A stretch of DNA of 64,000 nucleotides from JAQTTT01 sp041652755 (GCA_041652755.1 JBAZGS010000007.1:3470-67469); one strand, 5' to 3'. Shown: positions 15,723 through 24,330, counted from the first letter of the stretch. Program-made: numbers and translations. The notes: generated by a model from the letters alone, not told the origin.

Positions 15723-15738
15723 ATCGTTAAACAACGAT
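15723..15738. promoter_or_regulatory. inverted repeat, possible operator
   Basis: ATCGTT and AACGAT separated by AAAC, a perfect six-base inverted repeat, followed by an AT-rich TATTTTTAAA block. It lies in the divergent intergenic region between 15693 and 15834. It could be a repressor site for either gene. No regulator is identified. Confidence 0.3.
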
Positions 15739-15833
15739 ATTTTTAAATTAAATTATTTTTTAGTTTATATCTTTAAAAATGGTTTTTTTATAGAATAATA
15801 AGATTAATAAAGGTATTATTTTTATTAAATTGT

Positions 15834-16043
15834 ATGATTGAAACAGTAATAATCAAAAATACTATCTCGGATGTTGAATTTTTTGTTGGAGAAAAAATAC
15901 CTAATGAATTTGAGTCAGAAATGTTAAACTGTTTGGATTCTGTAGAAAAAAACTCTGAAAATATGAATCCTATTACAAGAATGGATTATATTTGTGATTC
16001 GTTGATTAATAAATATTTTAGTTTAAAATCTGAGTACAAATAA
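15834..16043 (+). CDS. small protein of unknown function
   Basis: A 69-residue acidic protein with a hydrophobic N-terminal strand (TVIIKNTI) and an otherwise helical, charged body. No motif is recognised. It ends 39 bp before the PP2C-like gene on the same strand, so the two could be co-transcribed. The coding case rests on length and composition only. Confidence 0.5.
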   Translation: MIETVIIKNTISDVEFFVGEKIPNEFESEMLNCLDSVEKNSENMNPITRMDYICDSLINKYFSLKSEYK

Positions 16044-16082
16044 ACAACAATTTTTTTATAGTAATAATAATTATATTAACTA

Positions 16083-16943
16083 ATGAAAATTATAGAGTCA
16101 TATTTGCAAGGCAAGAAAAAAGACCAAAATTTATGCGAGGATTGCTTAATTATTTCTGGCAGGTTTTGCGGAGTTGTTGATGGAGGAACTGACAAGACGG
16201 GTATTGATTGGGGCAAGGGTCAAAGGGGAGGAAAAGTTTTGTCACTAATTGTAAAGAATGCTTTTGAATCAAATAATGATTTGCCTGTTGAAAAAATAAA
16301 AAAAGTAATAAATGAAAAATTCCAGGAGCTTGCCAAAAAGAATGGTATCAATATTAGTGACAGGATGAATTTGCCTGATGCTGCTGCAGCCATTTATGAC
16401 AATAAAGAGAGAAAAATTTATTACATAGGTGACTGCAAGGCAAGGTTTGTTTATATCACAGGAAAGCTAAGCGAGCAGTTCATACCTGATTTGAGAATAG
16501 ATTTAATAAATTCTAGGTTAAGAAAAACAATAATTGATATGCTTTTTGAACTAGGGATTAACCCTTTTAGAAACGGCCGAGATTTGGGAAGGGAATTCAT
16601 AACCCCTCTTTTGAAAAAACAGTCTTTGCTTGCAAACACTGACTCTGAAGGGGAATGGTTCATGGGCATACCTTATGAAGCAGCAAAGTTCAACATCATA
16701 AACGGGGTTGATGAAATAATCTTTAATGAAATAAGGGTGCCAAAAAGAGTGAATGAGATTATAATAACCTCTGATGGTTTCGTTTCTGTTGAAAAGAGCC
16801 TTAAGTTAAGCATGAAAATGCTGAATAAGTCTATAAAAGAGGATCCTTGTAGATGCAAAAAATATTTATCAACCAAAGGTATTGGCAAAGGGCAAGTTTT
16901 GCCTGATGACATCTCTTATGTTAGAATCAGCATGAAAGATTAA
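16083..16943 (+). CDS. PP2C-like phosphatase-fold protein
   Basis: A 286-residue protein with the motif order of PP2C-type phosphatases. It has EDCLII, then VVDGGTDK (cf. DGhGG), DAAAAIYD, YYIGDCKARFVY (cf. GDSR), IITSDGF (cf. SDG) and, near the end, DDISYVRI (cf. DD.T). The Asp residues that hold the metals in known PP2C enzymes are mostly present, so it may be active on phosphoproteins. A long insert (about 130-190) is unusual. PP2C enzymes are uncommon in such small archaea. No kinase partner is adjacent. Confidence 0.75.
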   Translation: MKIIESYLQGKKKDQNLCEDCLIISGRFCGVVDGGTDKTGIDWGKGQRGGKVLSLIVKNAFESNNDLPVEKIKKVINEKFQELAKKNGINISDRMNLPDAAAAIYDNKERKIYYIGDCKARFVYITGKLSEQFIPDLRIDLINSRLRKTIIDMLFELGINPFRNGRDLGREFITPLLKKQSLLANTDSEGEWFMGIPYEAAKFNIINGVDEIIFNEIRVPKRVNEIIITSDGFVSVEKSLKLSMKMLNKSIKEDPCRCKKYLSTKGIGKGQVLPDDISYVRISMKD

Positions 16944-17021
16944 CTGAGCACCATTTTTTTTAAGAAAAATTAATCCTTAGGGGGTAAAGTTTTAAATAAT
17001 ATCATTATGTAATTTTTGCTT

Positions 17022-17261
17022 ATGATTTTACAAATGGGTTTAGGATTAATAAGTATAGGTTGGATAGTGCAGATAATAAAGATGAAAAAGAATGAATTAA
17101 ACAAGTATGCTTTATTATGCTACATGATTGGAGCTGCATTGCTGGCGTATAGTGGTTTTAGTGACGGAATAATTGCTGACACAGATATATTAGAATCACT
17201 GACATTATTAACCTCAGGAATAGTTTTTTATAAGCTTTGGGCGCAAGGCAAGAAAAAATAA
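17022..17261 (+). CDS. small membrane protein of unknown function
   Basis: A 79-residue protein with three probable membrane segments (about 2-19, 27-46 and 57-73) and a lysine-rich C-terminus, so the tail is probably cytoplasmic. The layout is faintly like a SemiSWEET half-transporter, but the PQ motif is absent. I chose ATG 17022 over a TTG at 17016. It stands alone. Confidence 0.6.
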   Translation: MILQMGLGLISIGWIVQIIKMKKNELNKYALLCYMIGAALLAYSGFSDGIIADTDILESLTLLTSGIVFYKLWAQGKKK

Positions 17262-17341
17262 TAAAAAAAACCTTTTTTTGTTTTTTTTTAATTTTTGTTT
17301 AAATAAAAGAATTTTTAAAAAGAACTATTTAGGTTAATTGC

Positions 17342-17569
17342 ATGAATGACTTGGAAAAAAGGCTTGAAAATTTTAAGCAAAATGAGATTTGCTTGAATTT
17401 TGGACTTAGCAGAAGCAAAAGGCTTAAAGAAATGCAGGATTTTGGAAATGATGAAGGGTGCATAAAATACAAAGAAAGTGGCTGTTACAGCTGCAATGGA
17501 CATAATGAAGAATGCAAAAATTATTATTCCAACAAGAGCTCATACAATCCAAAGAAGAAGTTAATTTGA
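17342..17569 (+). CDS. small cysteine-rich protein
   Basis: A 75-residue protein with five cysteines at residues 17, 40, 48, 51 and 58. C48-X2-C51-X6-C58 with H54 could form a zinc knuckle. The rest is charged and probably helical. No family is recognised. TATA-like TTTTTAAAAAG lies about 30 nt before ATG 17342. Confidence 0.55.
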   Translation: MNDLEKRLENFKQNEICLNFGLSRSKRLKEMQDFGNDEGCIKYKESGCYSCNGHNEECKNYYSNKSSYNPKKKLI

Positions 17570-17678
17570 AAAAATTAGTGAAGTCTAATGCTTGCTTTTT
17601 CCCGCAAATTTTATATTGTAAGAATTGATTCATTTATTGTAAAAGTAAATAGGGTAATACTTTCGTATTAAAAAAAAT

Positions 17679-18395
17679 ATGACTCAGCTGAATTTTAACA
17701 TTTTTTTGAAAATATTAATTGGAATGGGAATTGGTTTTATAATATTAATGCCTGCTTATCCTTTGATTTATGCAGTATTTTATTTGCATGAAATCCTTCC
17801 ATTCGGCATATTCTTGCTGCTTTCACCAATACTTATTATCTTAAGTTATATTTTGTTTATTGTGTTTTTTGTTATTGAAACTAAGGTTATTTTGTTTTTC
17901 TTAAAAACAAAAAATGTTGAAGGCTCTTTTAAAACAAACGTATTAAACAGGACTCTTATTTATTATAGTGTTTCCAGTGCGTTTACAACAATGCTCTCTA
18001 AGCTTTTGAATAGATTAATGATTAATTCTTCAATACTTGATGAGATATTATTCAAAACTTATGGTAACAATGTTGGCAAGAATTGTATGATTGGAACTTT
18101 TATATTAAATCCTTATTTGATAGACATGGGCAACAACTGTGTTATTGGAAAAAATAGCATATTATCAGCCCACTACATTGTTGGAAATAATATTAAGATT
18201 AGAAAGATTAAAATAGGCAACAATGTCACTATTGGCCTAAATTCAATAATCAGCCCAGGAGTAATAATTGAAGACAACGTGCTTGTTAAAATCAACAGTT
18301 TTGTAAAGCCAAATACTGTGTTGAAGAAGAATAGTGTTTATGCAGGAAATCCTGCAAAGTTTGTGAAAAAAATTAACTTTTCAAAAATTCAATGA
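17679..18395 (+). CDS. membrane-anchored hexapeptide-repeat acyltransferase
   Basis: A 238-residue protein. Two membrane helices fill residues about 8-75. From about residue 128 the sequence forms a left-handed beta helix with repeats such as GKNCMIG, GNNCVIGKNSIL, GNNVTIGLNSIISPG and NSFVKPNTVLKKNSVYAGNPAKFVKK, the usual end of the WbbJ/maltose-O-acetyltransferase group. It probably transfers an acetyl or acyl group onto a cell-surface sugar. The neighbouring glycosyltransferase gene converges on it with a 23-nt overlap, which supports an envelope-glycan role. Confidence 0.82.
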   Translation: MTQLNFNIFLKILIGMGIGFIILMPAYPLIYAVFYLHEILPFGIFLLLSPILIILSYILFIVFFVIETKVILFFLKTKNVEGSFKTNVLNRTLIYYSVSSAFTTMLSKLLNRLMINSSILDEILFKTYGNNVGKNCMIGTFILNPYLIDMGNNCVIGKNSILSAHYIVGNNIKIRKIKIGNNVTIGLNSIISPGVIIEDNVLVKINSFVKPNTVLKKNSVYAGNPAKFVKKINFSKIQ

Positions 18396-19032
18396 TGTCT
18401 TTAAATGAGAAATATGATTTTCTTAGGTTTTTGTTGTAAATGCATGAAATTGGAACTTCTTTTACGAAAAGATTTTTTTCATAAGCATCTTTTAATGTTT
18501 TTTTCTCTATGTTGAAATGATTGCCTTCAAAATTTAGTTCATTAAGGGCTCTTTGATTATAGATTCTGAAACCACTTTGCGGGTCTGTGATATTAAGCCC
18601 GGTTTGTCTGCTAACAATCATTGAGGCTAAATAATTTCCAAGTTTTCTTACAAAGGGCATTTTTGTTTTTACTCTTCTTCTTGCACCAATCACTATATCT
18701 GCATCAGAGTTTAATAGGTTAGGGATTTCTTCAGGCAAGTGCTGCAAATCCGCATCTATAGTTACTATGCTTTTTGCATTCTTTTTTTTCAAGTAATTTA
18801 TTCCAATTTTAAGAGCGTTTGCTTTGCCTGAGTTTTCATTGATATGAATTAATTCTATATTTTTCAGTTTATTAAGTATGCTTTTGGTTTTGTCTGTGCT
18901 TCCGTCATTTACTATGAGTATATTGTTTATTATTTTTTTAGTTCTGAAAATCACTTCTTTTATTGATTTTTCTTCATTGTATGCAGGGATTAATACCCAT
19001 AACTCCTCATTTTTTGTTTTTTTAGAAACCAT
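18373..19032 (-). CDS. family 2 glycosyltransferase
   Basis: A 219-residue GT2 enzyme close to dolichol-phosphate mannose/glucose synthases. It has WVLIPAYNEEKSI, the nucleotide-binding NDGSTDKT, the metal motif DADLQH, and DPQSGFRIY. There is no C-terminal membrane domain, so it is soluble or peripheral. It likely charges a polyprenyl phosphate with a sugar for surface glycans or N-glycosylation. It is convergent with the acyltransferase gene. Confidence 0.9.
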   Translation of the reverse strand: MVSKKTKNEELWVLIPAYNEEKSIKEVIFRTKKIINNILIVNDGSTDKTKSILNKLKNIELIHINENSGKANALKIGINYLKKKNAKSIVTIDADLQHLPEEIPNLLNSDADIVIGARRRVKTKMPFVRKLGNYLASMIVSRQTGLNITDPQSGFRIYNQRALNELNFEGNHFNIEKKTLKDAYEKNLFVKEVPISCIYNKNLRKSYFSFKDIIEFLKS

Positions 19033-19141
19033 AATTAATCACTACTTTATGCACATTATAAACTTTTTGTTAAAAAAAAATTTGGTTAATTATTGTGAAT
19101 AAATAAGTTTTTAAAAGCATTTTTTTTAGTTATTTTAGGTT

Positions 19142-20167
19142 ATGAAAATTAAAGAAACTTTTAGCAGAATCAAGTATGCTTTTAAAATAGCTTTTGATAA
19201 GGTTTTATATGAAAATTCTGTGAATTTTAATCAAATTTTAGAGCAAAAAGAAAAAAAGTTTGACAAATCTGTTGCTAAATATCAGGGTATTATAAAGGAA
19301 ATAAAGAAAAATAATCAAAGCACTTTTGAGAAATTAAGGAAAAAAGCCTATAATGAAGGATATTTTGATGGCGAATTCAATTATTTTAATTACTTAAAGG
19401 AAGAATTTTCAAAAAAGACTTCTGTTGATTCTGAAGACTTGGAGCATTTGCTTTTTGACATTGAGCTTAATAAAGAGTTTAAGAAACTTAAAAATAAGGA
19501 TTATGAGACTGATTTCACAAAGAGATGCTTTAAGGAGCTTGAAAAATTTGAAAATTATATTAACAGCTTAGTTTCTTATGTTAAAGATTTTGACAAGAAA
19601 ACAATTGAAACAGTGAAAAAAGGGATTTGCAATGGCTTGGTTAATTATTTTTTGGTTGCGGCTAATCTTAAAAAATTTGATAACTATGCAATATTAGACA
19701 ACAGTTATTTGTGCAAGTTCAGGGAAAAGTATTATAGAAAAATAATAACTGCTAAGTCTTTAAACAGAAATGCTGAAGGAATCATTGTTCCTACTATGGT
19801 ATTAAACGAATATTATAACTGGATAAATTCTGTGAATAAGAATGCACCTAGGGTGAAGAAGATGGTAAAAAATGATATTATTCAATTGCTTACTAATCCT
19901 AAGTTAATTCTTATCCCTCCATTCAAAACTTTAGAGTTCATAAAAGAGGAGGTTTTAGAAAAGTTTCAGGAAATTAATGAGGATGGAACAGTGCATTATC
20001 ATAGGGCGGATTTGGAGATTTATGAGTTTTACAGAAGATTTGGGGAGCAGTTTAGCAATATTTCATTGCTTTCATCGGATTTCGGGCTGAATAATGAGAT
20101 AGAACAGCTTTCAAAGTCATTCAGAAAAGAGCATGAGTTGTCAATTTATTTTAATCTAGAGCATTAA
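19142..20167 (+). CDS. PIN-like nuclease-domain protein with helical N-terminus
   Basis: A 341-residue protein. The first 165 residues are charged and helical (coiled-coil-like). Residues about 181-330 look like a PIN domain: D186 in AILDNSY, E223 in VPTMVLNEYY, D290 in HRADLEIYEF and D313 in LLSSDFGLNNEI. These match the four acidic positions of PIN ribonucleases. Its length and the absence of a small antitoxin next door argue against a simple VapC toxin. RNA processing or quality control is more likely, but this is inferred. Confidence 0.7.
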   Translation: MKIKETFSRIKYAFKIAFDKVLYENSVNFNQILEQKEKKFDKSVAKYQGIIKEIKKNNQSTFEKLRKKAYNEGYFDGEFNYFNYLKEEFSKKTSVDSEDLEHLLFDIELNKEFKKLKNKDYETDFTKRCFKELEKFENYINSLVSYVKDFDKKTIETVKKGICNGLVNYFLVAANLKKFDNYAILDNSYLCKFREKYYRKIITAKSLNRNAEGIIVPTMVLNEYYNWINSVNKNAPRVKKMVKNDIIQLLTNPKLILIPPFKTLEFIKEEVLEKFQEINEDGTVHYHRADLEIYEFYRRFGEQFSNISLLSSDFGLNNEIEQLSKSFRKEHELSIYFNLEH

Positions 20168-20473
20168 TCATGGTTTGTTGCACGCAGGCACTGCGCATAT
20201 TTTTCCCCTTATTTCTTCTCCAATTATTGATGGGTGTATAACGCACTTTTTTTCTTCATTTAAGAAGATGCATGGTTTTGGGCTGTCTATTCCGTTCACT
20301 TCATAAAATTTTAATGTATCATACAAGCTTTTGTATTTTAATTTGGAATTGATTCCTTTGCTTTTCAGGTAGTCTATTATATTTATGGAATTATATTTTA
20401 TTAGCCCTTTTACCACTTCGCTTGTTTTGTAAAATCCTCTTTGGCAGCATATGCCGCAGTTATCGCAGACCAT
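20168..20473 (-). CDS. YkgJ-family cysteine-cluster protein
   Basis: A 101-residue protein with the YkgJ-family cysteines: CDNCGICC near the N-terminus and C...CVIHP...C in the second half (PCIFLNEEKKCVIHPSI, then KICAVPAC). The family is thought to bind zinc or iron and is of unknown function. It converges directly on the PIN gene, whose stop codon is adjacent. Length is near that of the minimal family members. Confidence 0.8.
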   Translation of the reverse strand: MVCDNCGICCQRGFYKTSEVVKGLIKYNSINIIDYLKSKGINSKLKYKSLYDTLKFYEVNGIDSPKPCIFLNEEKKCVIHPSIIGEEIRGKICAVPACNKP

Positions 20474-20551
20474 TAATTATTAAAGAGTTTTTCATGTTTA
20501 AATAAGTATTTATGTAAAAATTTTTAATACATTAAATGATGATTATTTTTT

Positions 20552-21037
20552 ATGAAAAAGCTTTTAATTGCCATATTTTTAGTTATAATGTTAAGCGGAT
20601 GCGTGAGCAAAATGGTTGTTGAAAATGGCGACAAAGTGTCTTTAGAGTATACTGGAACTTTAGAGGATGGAACAGTTTTTGATTCAAATATCGGAAAGGA
20701 TGCTTTGAATTTCACTGCTGGAGCTGGCCAAATGATTGCAGGATTTGATGCTGCAGTTATAGGAATGAGTGTTGGGCAAGAAAAAACTTTCACTTTGCCT
20801 CCTGAACAAGCTTATGGTGCTAAACAAGAGGGTTTGGTTCAAAAGATTAACCAGTCAGAATTGAAAGCATCAATTGGAACAGAGCCTGTTATTGGAATGG
20901 TTTTAAGCGCAAGCAATGGCATGAGCGGAACGATAACAAATATTTCTGAAGGCATTGTTTCTGTTGATTTCAACCATGAATTGGCTGGAAAATCATTGAC
21001 TTTCACTATTAAAATCTTGGATATTCAGAAAAAATAA
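20552..21037 (+). CDS. FKBP-type peptidyl-prolyl isomerase lipoprotein
   Basis: A 161-residue protein. The N-terminus MKKLLIAIFLVIMLSGC is a lipoprotein-like signal with the lipobox cysteine at residue 17. The FKBP domain follows: GDKVSLEYTGTLEDGTVFDSN, then the flap with GMSVGQEKTFTLPPEQAYG, an inserted IF (chaperone) domain, and the closing VDFNHELAGKSLTFTIKILDI. This is the SlyD-like archaeal layout. It should assist folding of exported proteins on the outer face of the membrane. Full length for the short FKBP class. Confidence 0.92.
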   Translation: MKKLLIAIFLVIMLSGCVSKMVVENGDKVSLEYTGTLEDGTVFDSNIGKDALNFTAGAGQMIAGFDAAVIGMSVGQEKTFTLPPEQAYGAKQEGLVQKINQSELKASIGTEPVIGMVLSASNGMSGTITNISEGIVSVDFNHELAGKSLTFTIKILDIQKK

Positions 21038-21069
21038 TATTTTTATTTCCTTCAAGTTTTTATTATATT

Positions 21070-21519
21070 ATGAAAATTGACAAAGTTTTAGCTTCAAAAT
21101 ATCCTGCGCTTTTATTGGTTATAATTAATGCAATTGTTTACTGTTTTGACTGGGCAAAGTTTAATGATGCTTCCTTGATTTTTGGGTTAATTATTGCAAT
21201 GTTTGGAATTTTTACTTATGCTTATAATTGGTTTATGATGGGAAATGTTTGGACTATAACTGTTGAAAAAAAAAGTAAGATAATAACTAATGGATTTTTC
21301 AAATACATAAGGCATCCTTTGTACCTTGGGTGCGTGATTGCATGCTTAGGAGGAGTGATAGTTTCATTCAATATTTTCTTAATGTTGATGCTAATCTTTG
21401 TTGACATGCCTTTTGTTTATTTAAGGGCAAAGTATGAGGAGAAGTTACTGATAAAATCATTAAAAGGCTACAAAGAATATATGAACTCTACTTGGATGTT
21501 TATTCCTTACGTTTTTTAG
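21070..21519 (+). CDS. ICMT/PEMT-type membrane methyltransferase
   Basis: A 149-residue integral membrane protein with four helices. The signature of the isoprenylcysteine carboxyl methyltransferase/phospholipid methyltransferase group is intact: GFFKYIRHPLYLGCVIA, then a helix and EEKLLIKSLKGYKEYM. The cofactor is SAM. Substrates in archaea are unknown, and lipid or isoprenoid-linked groups are plausible. It follows the FKBP gene by 32 bp. Confidence 0.82.
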   Translation: MKIDKVLASKYPALLLVIINAIVYCFDWAKFNDASLIFGLIIAMFGIFTYAYNWFMMGNVWTITVEKKSKIITNGFFKYIRHPLYLGCVIACLGGVIVSFNIFLMLMLIFVDMPFVYLRAKYEEKLLIKSLKGYKEYMNSTWMFIPYVF

Positions 21520-21555
21520 TTAATTTTTTAAATAGAATTATTTATTTAGAATTGG

Positions 21556-22071
21556 ATGAATAAATCGCTTGAATATATTAAAAAAGGATTGAAAAACTTT
21601 TCAGTTTATGTTTCTTTATATTCTTTAGAAAAAGCAGCGAACAAGTATAGCATATTATCTTACACCATAAAATCCATGTCTACTTATTTAAAAGGCAAAG
21701 ATTCTGCTGAAGAAATAAGCAAAGAAGTTCAGGAATTAGGTGAGAATTTAAGGAAAAAAGAGGCAATGTTGCGGCTGAAAGGAGTTATGACTAGCTCTAA
21801 AAAAAGGTTTCTTGAGGAGTTCATTAATGGAGAAGAAATAGTAAATAATGAATTATTAAACAAGTATTGCATTAAAATAATAAAATGCGTTGAAAATATT
21901 AACAAAAAAAATGCGTTTTTAAAAAATATTAATATTAATAATGGAAGGAATGAAGTTTATTTTAAGCAAATTAAGGAGAATATAAAAATTTCAAGCAATG
22001 GCTTGTTTGAAAAATTAAACGAGTTTTCAGAATTGGCTGATAAAAAAGATATTGTTCCAAAGTTGGATTAA
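21556..22071 (+). CDS. helical protein, first of a tandem paralogous pair
   Basis: A 171-residue charged helical protein with no known motif. Its shared features with the next gene (22113) are the opening ANKY..LS..IK..S.YL, the later N.LL.KYCIKI...VENINKKNAFL and the end SSNGLFEKL. It must derive from a local duplication, though identity is now low. The proteins look like helical bundles or coiled coils. Start ATG 21556 has a TTTTTTAAATAG TATA-like block about 25 nt upstream, so each paralogue probably has its own promoter. Confidence 0.65.
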   Translation: MNKSLEYIKKGLKNFSVYVSLYSLEKAANKYSILSYTIKSMSTYLKGKDSAEEISKEVQELGENLRKKEAMLRLKGVMTSSKKRFLEEFINGEEIVNNELLNKYCIKIIKCVENINKKNAFLKNININNGRNEVYFKQIKENIKISSNGLFEKLNEFSELADKKDIVPKLD

Positions 22072-22112
22072 AATAGATAAGTTTTTAAGTACAATTTTTT
22101 TTCTTTTTACGC

Positions 22113-22646
22113 ATGAAAGGTGCTGAAATTTTTAAAAATGTTGATTTGTCAAAAGTTTTGAGCAACCCTCGTTCTGAGTATAATTTAGCTGGTTTGAAGG
22201 GTTTAGCAAATAAGTATAAAGAGCTTTCAAATAAAATAAAGAAAATATCTAATTATTTGTATTTGAAGGAGAATCCTGAGGAGGATAAATCCAAGTTTAG
22301 CGGGTTAGAGAATGAAGTAATGATTCAGGAAGGAGAGTACGAATTATCAACTAATAATATGGAAAATGTGAAAAAGATTATTTCCCATGAGTATGAAGTA
22401 AGCTCTGATAATTTAATCAGGTATTGCAAAATCTTAGGCTCTTGCGTTGAAGACATTAATGAAAAGAACAAAAAACTAGAAAAAACGATTAAGCATTCAA
22501 ATTCTAGCAATAATATGGAATATAATAGGTTGGTTGAAATAATAACTAATTCTTCTAAGGGACTTTTTGAGGAAGTTAGCAAGGCTTCAGGCATAATTAA
22601 GAAAGAGCAATTGGTTCCTAATATTTTTGACGTCGTCAAAAAATAA
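22113..22646 (+). CDS. helical protein, second of a tandem paralogous pair
   Basis: A 177-residue helical protein that aligns along its length with the product at 21556: ANKYKELSNKIKKISNYL near residue 29, LIRYCKILGSCVEDINEKN around 106, and SSKGLFEEV around 149. No domain is recognised. It lies 41 bp downstream with its own TTTTTAAGT promoter-like block. The function of the pair is unknown. Confidence 0.65.
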   Translation: MKGAEIFKNVDLSKVLSNPRSEYNLAGLKGLANKYKELSNKIKKISNYLYLKENPEEDKSKFSGLENEVMIQEGEYELSTNNMENVKKIISHEYEVSSDNLIRYCKILGSCVEDINEKNKKLEKTIKHSNSSNNMEYNRLVEIITNSSKGLFEEVSKASGIIKKEQLVPNIFDVVKK

Positions 22647-22682
22647 GAAGTATTTAAAGTTTGCATTTTTTTAAATTAATTA

Positions 22683-23300
22683 ATGAAAATTGACAGAGTT
22701 ATTAATATTTTAAAAAATGAGGTTAAAAACTTTGATGTCCCTGTAGTTAACCTTATTGCTTTTCAGTCTAATAACCCTGACAAGGTCTTGATTAGCGCAA
22801 TATTGTCAACTAGGACTAAGGATAAGGTTACTTTGGCTGCTAGCGAAAAATTGTTTTCTAAAATTAATAGTGTTAATGATTTGAAAAATTTGAGCCTTGC
22901 AAACATTGAGAGATTAATTTATCCTGTTGGTTTTTACAAGACTAAGGCAAAGCATTTGAAAAAATTAGCAAGTATTAAAAGAATTCCTGAAACTTTTGAA
23001 GAATTAGTTGAGTTGCCTGGTGTTGGAAGAAAGGTTGCTAATTTGTTCTTGTCAGTGGTTCATAACAAGGATGAAATTTGCGTTGACACTCATGTTCATA
23101 GGATTAGCAACAGGTTAGGTTGGGTGAAGACTAAAACTCCTTTTATTACTGAAAAAGCTCTTAAAAAAATTTTGCATAAAAAGTATTGGAAGACCATTAA
23201 TTCAATTCTTGTTGCTTATGGCCAAAAGATTTGCAAACCTATTAATCCTAAATGCAGCATCTGCAAGGTTAGCAAGTATTGCAGATTAAACAATCCTTAA
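22683..23300 (+). CDS. nth: endonuclease III
   Basis: A 205-residue bifunctional DNA glycosylase/AP lyase for oxidised pyrimidines. The helix-hairpin-helix is LPGVGRKVA (111-119) with the catalytic lysine at K117, and the catalytic aspartate is D135 in CVDTHVHRI. The 4Fe-4S ligands C184, C191, C194 and C200 have the exact X6-X2-X5 spacing. LSTRTKD replaces the usual LSAQTTD. The gene is intact and full length. It overlaps the small membrane gene tail to tail by 15 nt. Confidence 0.95.
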   Translation: MKIDRVINILKNEVKNFDVPVVNLIAFQSNNPDKVLISAILSTRTKDKVTLAASEKLFSKINSVNDLKNLSLANIERLIYPVGFYKTKAKHLKKLASIKRIPETFEELVELPGVGRKVANLFLSVVHNKDEICVDTHVHRISNRLGWVKTKTPFITEKALKKILHKKYWKTINSILVAYGQKICKPINPKCSICKVSKYCRLNNP

Positions 23301-23444
23301 AATTAATGATATTACTACCAAAGTTAAAGTAATGTAAGCTAAGTAAACATGGTATTTCACGCCTATTTTTGTGTTGAAATATTTGTTTAGCGAAGGCACT
23401 GAAGCAGTTAATAAAACAAGCAATAATGTTATTGTTTCAATCAT
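23286..23444 (-). CDS. small two-helix membrane protein
   Basis: A 52-residue protein with two hydrophobic segments (about 3-17 and 31-51). The start ATG overlaps the stop of the upstream gene as TAATG, a classic coupling arrangement. A longer frame reaching 23492 would overlap that gene by 49 nt and is less likely. No family is recognised. It may work with the upstream protein. Confidence 0.55.
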   Translation of the reverse strand: MIETITLLLVLLTASVPSLNKYFNTKIGVKYHVYLAYITLTLVVISLILRIV

Positions 23445-23869
23445 TAAGCTAACAAGCCTTCTAAATCTTTTAAATTCTTTGTTTTGTCCCACATTTCAAT
23501 TAATAATTTTGAAGGCATATCTAAGTAATTAGTCAAAGGGGACCTTAAATAGTCTAGTATTTCGCTTATTTTTTTATAGTCTAAAGTGCATAATTTTTCA
23601 GCAAAACCAGTGATTGTGTAACCCATAATTCTGACTTCGTCCAATTTTTTCTTTTCAGAGCAATAAAAGCATTTCGGGAGATATTTAATGGAATCAACCA
23701 CTTTTAACCCTAAGCTATAAAGTTCAGTGTTTTTTTTGTAAATGCTTATATGATTATTGAATGATTCGCTTAATTTTTCAAAAAAATCTTTCAACACGTA
23801 ATCTTGTAAATTTTCAATAGTTCGTGTTAGCTTTAAAACATTGAAATTTTCCCTGAATTTAGCAATCAT
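23444..23869 (-). CDS. protein of unknown function
   Basis: A 141-residue soluble, mostly helical protein. It holds a CFYCSEKKK segment (about residue 67) that could be half of a metal site, with a further cysteine near residue 93. No family is recognised. It is coupled by TAATG to the two-helix membrane protein downstream, so the two may form a membrane-associated unit. Confidence 0.6.
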   Translation of the reverse strand: MIAKFRENFNVLKLTRTIENLQDYVLKDFFEKLSESFNNHISIYKKNTELYSLGLKVVDSIKYLPKCFYCSEKKKLDEVRIMGYTITGFAEKLCTLDYKKISEILDYLRSPLTNYLDMPSKLLIEMWDKTKNLKDLEGLLA

Positions 23870-23935
23870 AGCTATAACATTTAAATTATTTTAAATAAAA
23901 ATGTTTTGGTGAAGTTTTAAATCTTAAAAGGGTAA

Positions 23936-23962
23936 ACTTTTTAAATCCATCACTGTTTTTTA
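23936..23962 (+). promoter_or_regulatory. promoter of the L18e operon
   Basis: TTTTTAAA (23938-23945), three bases, ATCACTG (23949-23955), then T6. The arrangement is the same as ahead of rps13 (8853-8876). ATG 23971 is 25-30 nt after the TATA element, so the leader is very short. Confidence 0.55.
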
Positions 23963-23970
23963 GTGTTATT

Positions 23971-24330
23971 ATGAAAAAAGGCACAACTAGTTATCATACT
24001 CAAGGTTTGATTAATGATTTTGAAAAGCTTTATAGAAAGACAAAAAAGCCTTTGTTTAAAAGGATTGTAGATGAGCTTAAAAAATCTTCAAGGCAAAAAA
24101 GGGATATTAATTTGTCTAAGATTAACAGGTATTCAATTGAAGGAAGCAATATTATTGTACTTGGAAAAGTATTAAGCAGCGGGGAGTTGGAGCATAAGGT
24201 CAATATTGTTGCTTTTTCTTACAGCAAGGTTGCACTTGATAAATTAAACAAAAAATCATGCACTGCTAGCTTAATTGATGAATTGGCAAAGACAGGAAAA
24301 ATTCCAAGCAAGGTGATAATACTTGGATAA
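23971..24330 (+). CDS. rpl18e: 50S ribosomal protein L18e
   Basis: A 119-residue eL18 protein, the archaeal/eukaryotic counterpart in the L15 superfamily. Features are the N-terminal KKGTTSYHTQGLINDFEKLYRK (two parts), the middle NLSKINRYSIEGSNIIVLGKVL and the end GKIPSKVIILG. It is the first gene of a long ribosomal/transcription operon and overlaps the L13 start by eight bases. Confidence 0.95.
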   Translation: MKKGTTSYHTQGLINDFEKLYRKTKKPLFKRIVDELKKSSRQKRDINLSKINRYSIEGSNIIVLGKVLSSGELEHKVNIVAFSYSKVALDKLNKKSCTASLIDELAKTGKIPSKVIILG

